Positions 5,707 to 8,510 of a DNA stretch of 8,510 bases are shown here, piece after piece (position 1 is the stretch's first letter; every line of letters begins with the position of its first letter). The notes below the pieces were generated by a model that had not been told where the DNA came from, made no database searches, and saw only the letters and a program-made list of their open reading frames with translations. The stretch is taken from assembly GCA_025451425.1 (NCBI GenBank), contig JANWKK010000285.1:1-8510 (forward strand). The letters run 5' to 3'. Both the position numbers and the translations under genes were made by a program. Source of the DNA: Gemmatimonadaceae bacterium. Lineage in GTDB: Bacteria > Gemmatimonadota > Gemmatimonadetes > Gemmatimonadales > Gemmatimonadaceae.

Positions 5707-5902
5707 CTGTCATCCGGCTCGAAGTAAGGATCTGCTTTCTTCTGCGCGTGGATGGTTCGATTGCATCCGAGCGTACAATGGTATCAACACCGAAACGGCC
5801 GTTTCGGTGTTCAACGAGTGGATGCTTGCACCGCGAAGGAGCCAGCTCTCCAGTACAAAAAGCAGATCAAAGCAGATCCTTCGCATAGCTCAGGATGACT
5901 GT
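5707..5902. repeat. Intergenic inverted-repeat element (MITE/REP-like)
   Basis: This 208-bp gap between convergent genes holds a symmetric element. The left arm has GTCATCC (5709-5715) and AAGGATCTGCTTT (5726-5738). The right arm has their reverse complements, AAAGCAGATCCTT (5869-5881) and GGATGAC (5893-5899). In the right arm AAAGCAGATC is tandemly doubled (5859-5878). The arm consensus GTCATCCtgagc-n-GAAGGATCT resembles a dispersed intergenic repeat I recall from several GC-rich bacterial phyla. A perfect palindrome sits at its centre. The right end abuts the stop codon of the M20 peptidase gene. No coding potential is apparent. Confidence 0.6.
5786..5811. repeat. Perfect 26-bp palindrome
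   Basis: The half-site AACACCGAAACGG (5786-5798) is followed directly by its exact reverse complement (5799-5811). The centre lies within a few bases of the midpoint of the surrounding inverted-repeat element. As RNA it would make an 11-pair hairpin with a four-base loop in either direction. It could therefore act as a bidirectional terminator for the convergent genes or as a dimer-binding operator; the sequence does not decide. Confidence 0.7.
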
Positions 5903-7177
5903 TCAGCGGACGCCCGCGAGTGCGGCTACGATAAGAGCTGCCCACTGGGGGCCGAGCCAGCCGCTCGGACCGTCGTCGTATGCTTCACCTAACGAGTGAG
6001 CGCCCGTCCCACTGCCGCCGCCGTCGATGGTGATGGCGGGAACGCCGAGACTCATCGGGAGATTCGCGTCGGTGCTGGAAGCGCCCGTCCTCGCGATGAA
6101 GCCGAGCGCGTGACCGGCCGCGATCGCCGTCGCAACGATGCGCGAGGAGTCGGTCTGCGTGCTGTTCGCCGGACGAATGCCGATGGTGTCGATCTCGAGC
6201 GAGAGCTTGGCTCGCTCGGCACGCTGTCCGGTCTGGCGGGCCCAGCGCTCGTTCTCGGCGTCGAGCGCGGCCGTCAGGATCTTGAGCACCTGCTTATCGA
6301 CGGCATCGAGGGCCTCGGCGGTCTCGGAGCGCATGTCGAGGTCCATCGTCGCGGAGAACGGAATTGAGTTGACCGACGTGCCGCCGGCGATGACTCCGAC
6401 GTTGAACGTCGTCTTCGGCGACGTCGGCACCTGAATGTCACCAATCGCCGCGATCGCCCTGCCTAACGCGTGAATCGGGTTGGGGATCCCGAAAGCACCG
6501 TAGCTGTGGCCGCCGGGTCCCTTGTACGTGACCCGATAGCGCTTGCTGCCTACGCCGTGGTGCTTCAGATCGAGGCCGGTACCGTCGACGGAGATGAAAT
6601 AGTCGACCTTGTTCTTGAGAGTATTCGTGAAGAGGTAACGCGTACCGCGAAGATTTCCCTGCCCTTCCTCGCCGACGTCGCCAACGAAATACACCGTGCC
6701 CGCTGTTTGGACATTCGCACGCTGAAAGGCACGCGCGACCGACAGCACGACGGCCAGACCGCGACAGTCGTCGCCGATGCCGGGACCCGCGAGGAGCGTT
6801 CCGGTTCGCTTGACCTTGACGTTCGTCCCCTCAGGGAAGACAGTGTCCAGATGTCCCTGAATCAGTACCGTCGGACCATTCCCGGTACCGCGTCGCTCAG
6901 CGATGACGTTGCCCATGCTGTCGATTCGGACGTTCGCGATGCCTAACGCCTGGAGCCGCTTGCGGTATTCGGCGGCGCGCGTCGCTTCCTTGTAGGACGG
7001 GGCCGGAATCTCGCAGAGGGAGATCTGTTGATCGATCGCCCACGGCTCTTGCGCCTTGATCGTGTCGAGCGCGGCACGAATGCGCGGATTGTCGTGCGGG
7101 ATCGGGAGCGCCTGACCGACGAGCGTCGTGGCGCTCGTGAGTGTGAAAAGTAGTGAGACGGGGATAGTGAATCTCAT
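5903..7177 (-). CDS. Secreted M20 family zinc metallopeptidase
   Basis: A 424-residue M20/M28-type exopeptidase of the PepT/CPG2-like group, which cleaves small peptides or amide bonds with a two-metal centre. A signal-like N-terminus (1-21, hydrophobic FTIPVSLLFTLTSATTLVG) suggests export. The metal ligands are all recognisable: GHLDT (His109, Asp111), GIGDDCRG (Asp136 or 137 bridging), GEEGQGN (catalytic Glu170, Glu171), SVDGTG (Asp198) and GAHSLGE (His394). GPGGHSYG (220-227) marks the inserted dimerisation domain with its substrate-binding His224. The length is normal and no key residue is missing. The ATG is preceded by TGAGGAG, a good ribosome site though close to the start. It begins 23 bp after the ABC ATPase gene on the same strand, so co-transcription is possible but a functional link is not obvious. 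Three TTA Leu codons here fall in CGTTAGG motifs. The substrate is unknown. Confidence 0.88.
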   Translation of the reverse strand: MRFTIPVSLLFTLTSATTLVGQALPIPHDNPRIRAALDTIKAQEPWAIDQQISLCEIPAPSYKEATRAAEYRKRLQALGIANVRIDSMGNVIAERRGTGNGPTVLIQGHLDTVFPEGTNVKVKRTGTLLAGPGIGDDCRGLAVVLSVARAFQRANVQTAGTVYFVGDVGEEGQGNLRGTRYLFTNTLKNKVDYFISVDGTGLDLKHHGVGSKRYRVTYKGPGGHSYGAFGIPNPIHALGRAIAAIGDIQVPTSPKTTFNVGVIAGGTSVNSIPFSATMDLDMRSETAEALDAVDKQVLKILTAALDAENERWARQTGQRAERAKLSLEIDTIGIRPANSTQTDSSRIVATAIAAGHALGFIARTGASSTDANLPMSLGVPAITIDGGGSGTGAHSLGEAYDDGPSGWLGPQWAALIVAALAGVR

Positions 7178-7182
7178 TTCTC

Positions 7183-7193
7183 CTCAGGATGAC
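7183..7193. repeat. Solo fragment matching the right arm of the 5707-5902 element
   Basis: CTCAGGATGAC here is identical to 5889-5899, the end of the right arm of the inverted-repeat element. It lies in the 23-bp gap between the ABC ATPase and M20 genes. On the minus strand it reads GTCATCCTGAG running straight into GAGAA-ATG, so it supplies part of the M20 ribosome site. Eleven bases could be coincidence. Confidence 0.35.
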
Positions 7194-7200
7194 GTGCAAG

Positions 7201-8274
7201 TCAACAAACATGAATAGCCGTGGCCTTGAAGGAGGCGACGACCTCCCGACCCGGCGCAAGACCTAGCTCCTCGACGGCGCGCGTCGTCACGGCAGCGATG
7301 ATCGGCGTTCCGCTCACGTTGACCGTGACCTTGCTCAGCGCGCCCGCGGCGACGATCTCGACGACGCGCCCACGAAATTGATTCCGCACCGAGGACTCGA
7401 GTGCCTGTAGCGAGAGCGTGACATCCTCGGCACGCAAGATGGCATGCGCGCGTCCCGGCATGGCGTCGCCTAACGCGTACAACGTCAGCGAACCGGTGTC
7501 GAAGGCGAGCGGATGCGAGGCGAACTGACCTTCGGCGGCGTCGGACCAATCTGGACTCGTCGCCCGAATCTGCCGCGCGGTACCGGCATAGATATTCTCG
7601 GCGCCGAGGAAGCTGGCGACGTACGGCGTCGCGGGACGCTGAAAAAGCTGCGCCGGCTCGCCCGCCTGAAGCATGCGCCCCTTGTCGAGCAGGATCGCGA
7701 CGTCGCCGACGAGCCCCGCCTCGGCGAAGTCGTGCGTAACGTGCAGGACCGTACACTGTCGTTCGAAGTAGATGGTACGGACCTCGCGCCGCACTTCCGC
7801 GCGACTGCGCGGATCCAGCGCGGCGAAGGGTTCGTCGAGCAGAAGAAAGTCTGGCCGGCGCGCGAGCGTGCGCGCGAGGGCAACCAGCTGCCGCTCGCCG
7901 CCGCTGAGTGAGCGGACGTCCCGATCGCCGACGAGCTGGAGCCCGAAGCGTTCAGACATCTCGGCGGCAAGCGTCGTGTGAGGCGCGCCGTACTCGATAT
8001 TCTGCCTAACGGTCAGATGCGGAAAGAGATACGCGTGCTGATATACGAGGCCGAGCTGGCGACGCTCCGGAGCCACGCGCGTAACGTCCAGATCCCCGAG
8101 CTTGACGACCCCCGACTGCAGGGGCACGAGGCCGGCAATCGATTCGAGGAGTGTCGTCTTTCCGGCGCCGGCTGGGCCGATCACTACACCGTACGCGCCG
8201 CGCGGTACCGTGAACGACACGTTATCGAGCGTGAAATCGCCGAGTTGCGCTGTGAGTCCGTTGACCGAGATCAT
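7201..8274 (-). CDS. Molybdate/tungstate-type ABC transporter ATP-binding subunit
   Basis: A 357-residue importer ATPase. Walker A is GPAGAGKTT (33-41), the Q-loop is VYQHAYLFP (Gln79), and the signature is LSGGERQ (123-129). Walker B is LLLDEPF (144-150, catalytic Glu148), followed by the D-loop ALDP and H-loop His181. After about residue 230 comes a regulatory extension with a TOBE/Mop-like domain (about 296-354, NQFRGRVVEIVAAGALSKVTV onward). That layout is shared by ModC, WtpC and CysA-type importers for molybdate, tungstate or sulfate. The neighbouring permease tail points to the oxyanion group, probably Wtp/Mod. I chose ATG 8272-8274 (MISVNGLTAQ), seven bases after the permease stop. 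A TTG 42 bases further upstream would add a non-homologous leader overlapping the permease gene. The substrate choice between molybdate and tungstate is not resolved, so no symbol is given. Confidence 0.85.
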   Translation of the reverse strand: MISVNGLTAQLGDFTLDNVSFTVPRGAYGVVIGPAGAGKTTLLESIAGLVPLQSGVVKLGDLDVTRVAPERRQLGLVYQHAYLFPHLTVRQNIEYGAPHTTLAAEMSERFGLQLVGDRDVRSLSGGERQLVALARTLARRPDFLLLDEPFAALDPRSRAEVRREVRTIYFERQCTVLHVTHDFAEAGLVGDVAILLDKGRMLQAGEPAQLFQRPATPYVASFLGAENIYAGTARQIRATSPDWSDAAEGQFASHPLAFDTGSLTLYALGDAMPGRAHAILRAEDVTLSLQALESSVRNQFRGRVVEIVAAGALSKVTVNVSGTPIIAAVTTRAVEELGLAPGREVVASFKATAIHVC

Positions 8275-8281
8275 GTGACGC

Positions 8282-8510
8282 TCACTCGTCTCGACGCAGC
8301 GCGCGCAATGCGACAATCGGCAACACGGCGAGCAACACGAGTACCGCGGCCACGGGCAGCGCGCCGCTCAATCCGAGCGTGGTGAAACGATCGTAGCTCA
8401 AAACGCTCGCGACCTTCGGGTTGTACGTTAGGATGACGATCGCGCCGAACTCGCTCACTGCGCGCGCCCACATGACGACCGCCGCAGCCGTCAGCCCACG
8501 GAACGACAGC
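8282..8510 (-). CDS. Molybdate/tungstate-type ABC permease subunit, C-terminal part (runs off window)
   Basis: The frame is open from the right window edge to TGA at 8282-8284 and encodes the last 75 or so residues of an importer permease. The key feature is the EAA-type cytoplasmic loop RGLTAAAVVMWARAVSEFGA, which contacts the ATPase. It is followed by ILTYNPKVASVLSYDRFTT and a final transmembrane helix (GALPVAAVLVLLAVLPIVAL). The ARAVSEFGA and YDRFTTLGL segments resemble ModB/WtpB permeases by eye more than the sulfate CysT/CysW proteins. An ATG at 8473 is internal, not the start, because homology continues through it to the edge. The ATPase gene follows after seven bases, so the two form one operon, and a periplasmic binding-protein gene is expected further right. 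Confidence 0.8.
   Translation of the reverse strand, partial: LSFRGLTAAAVVMWARAVSEFGAIVILTYNPKVASVLSYDRFTTLGLSGALPVAAVLVLLAVLPIVALRALRRDE

Noticed and set aside
6470..6946. Plus-strand frame of 158 codons opposite the M20 gene
   Set aside because: It is the mirror of an intact metallopeptidase with all metal ligands present. No independent evidence of coding.
8275..8316. TTG-initiated N-terminal extension of the ABC ATPase
   Set aside because: The extra 14 residues overlap the permease gene and do not resemble the family. The ATG at 8274 gives the normal ABC N-terminus.

Overview
The window is GC-rich (about 60-65% by eye) bacterial chromosomal DNA, most likely from a Gemmatimonadota or a related soil lineage. 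That placement is inferred. It rests on the C-terminal remnant of an ADOP/MacB-type permease, secreted serine hydrolase and M20 peptidase genes, an ECF sigma/zinc-finger anti-sigma pair, and a recurring octamer CGTTAGGC. No rRNA, tRNA, CRISPR array or transposase was seen.

Layout, left to right. (1) 1-260: a GGGTGCG heptad repeat and the frameshifted 3' end of an ABC permease gene on +. (2) 370-1779 (+): an exported class C beta-lactamase-like serine hydrolase whose SxxK lysine is replaced by Gln. (3) 1815-3583 (-): a compact run of a four-helix membrane protein, a PPK2-family polyphosphate kinase and a DUF1697 protein, with overlapping or 3-nt junctions. (4) 3673-4241 (-): the N-terminal third of a Tat-exported metallophosphoesterase joined out of frame to the C-terminal two thirds of a cupredoxin, which looks like a deletion scar across two adjacent genes. 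(5) 4242-4388: a divergent control region with two oppositely oriented ECF-type promoters of identical architecture (GGAATA-N17-GTT). (6) 4389-5694 (+): ECF sigma factor and its membrane anti-sigma factor. (7) 5707-5902: an intergenic inverted-repeat element with a 26-bp perfect palindrome at its centre. (8) 5903-8510 (-): an M20 metallopeptidase, a molybdate/tungstate-type ABC ATPase with a TOBE domain, and the C-terminus of its permease, which runs off the right edge.

How the parts may work together (inference): the ECF factor probably transcribes its own operon and the divergent phosphoesterase/cupredoxin locus through the paired promoters, but the target genes have been gutted by the deletion. 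Downstream, the membrane protein, PPK2 and DUF1697 genes form a likely operon. The right-hand permease and ATPase form an oxyanion importer, with the secreted peptidase gene 23 bp behind.

The points most worth a second look are the over-represented CGTTAGGC octamer (nine exact copies, six of them forcing a rare TTA Leu codon), the phosphoesterase/cupredoxin deletion fusion, the paired ECF promoters, the Lys-to-Gln change in the hydrolase, and the nested inverted-repeat element.
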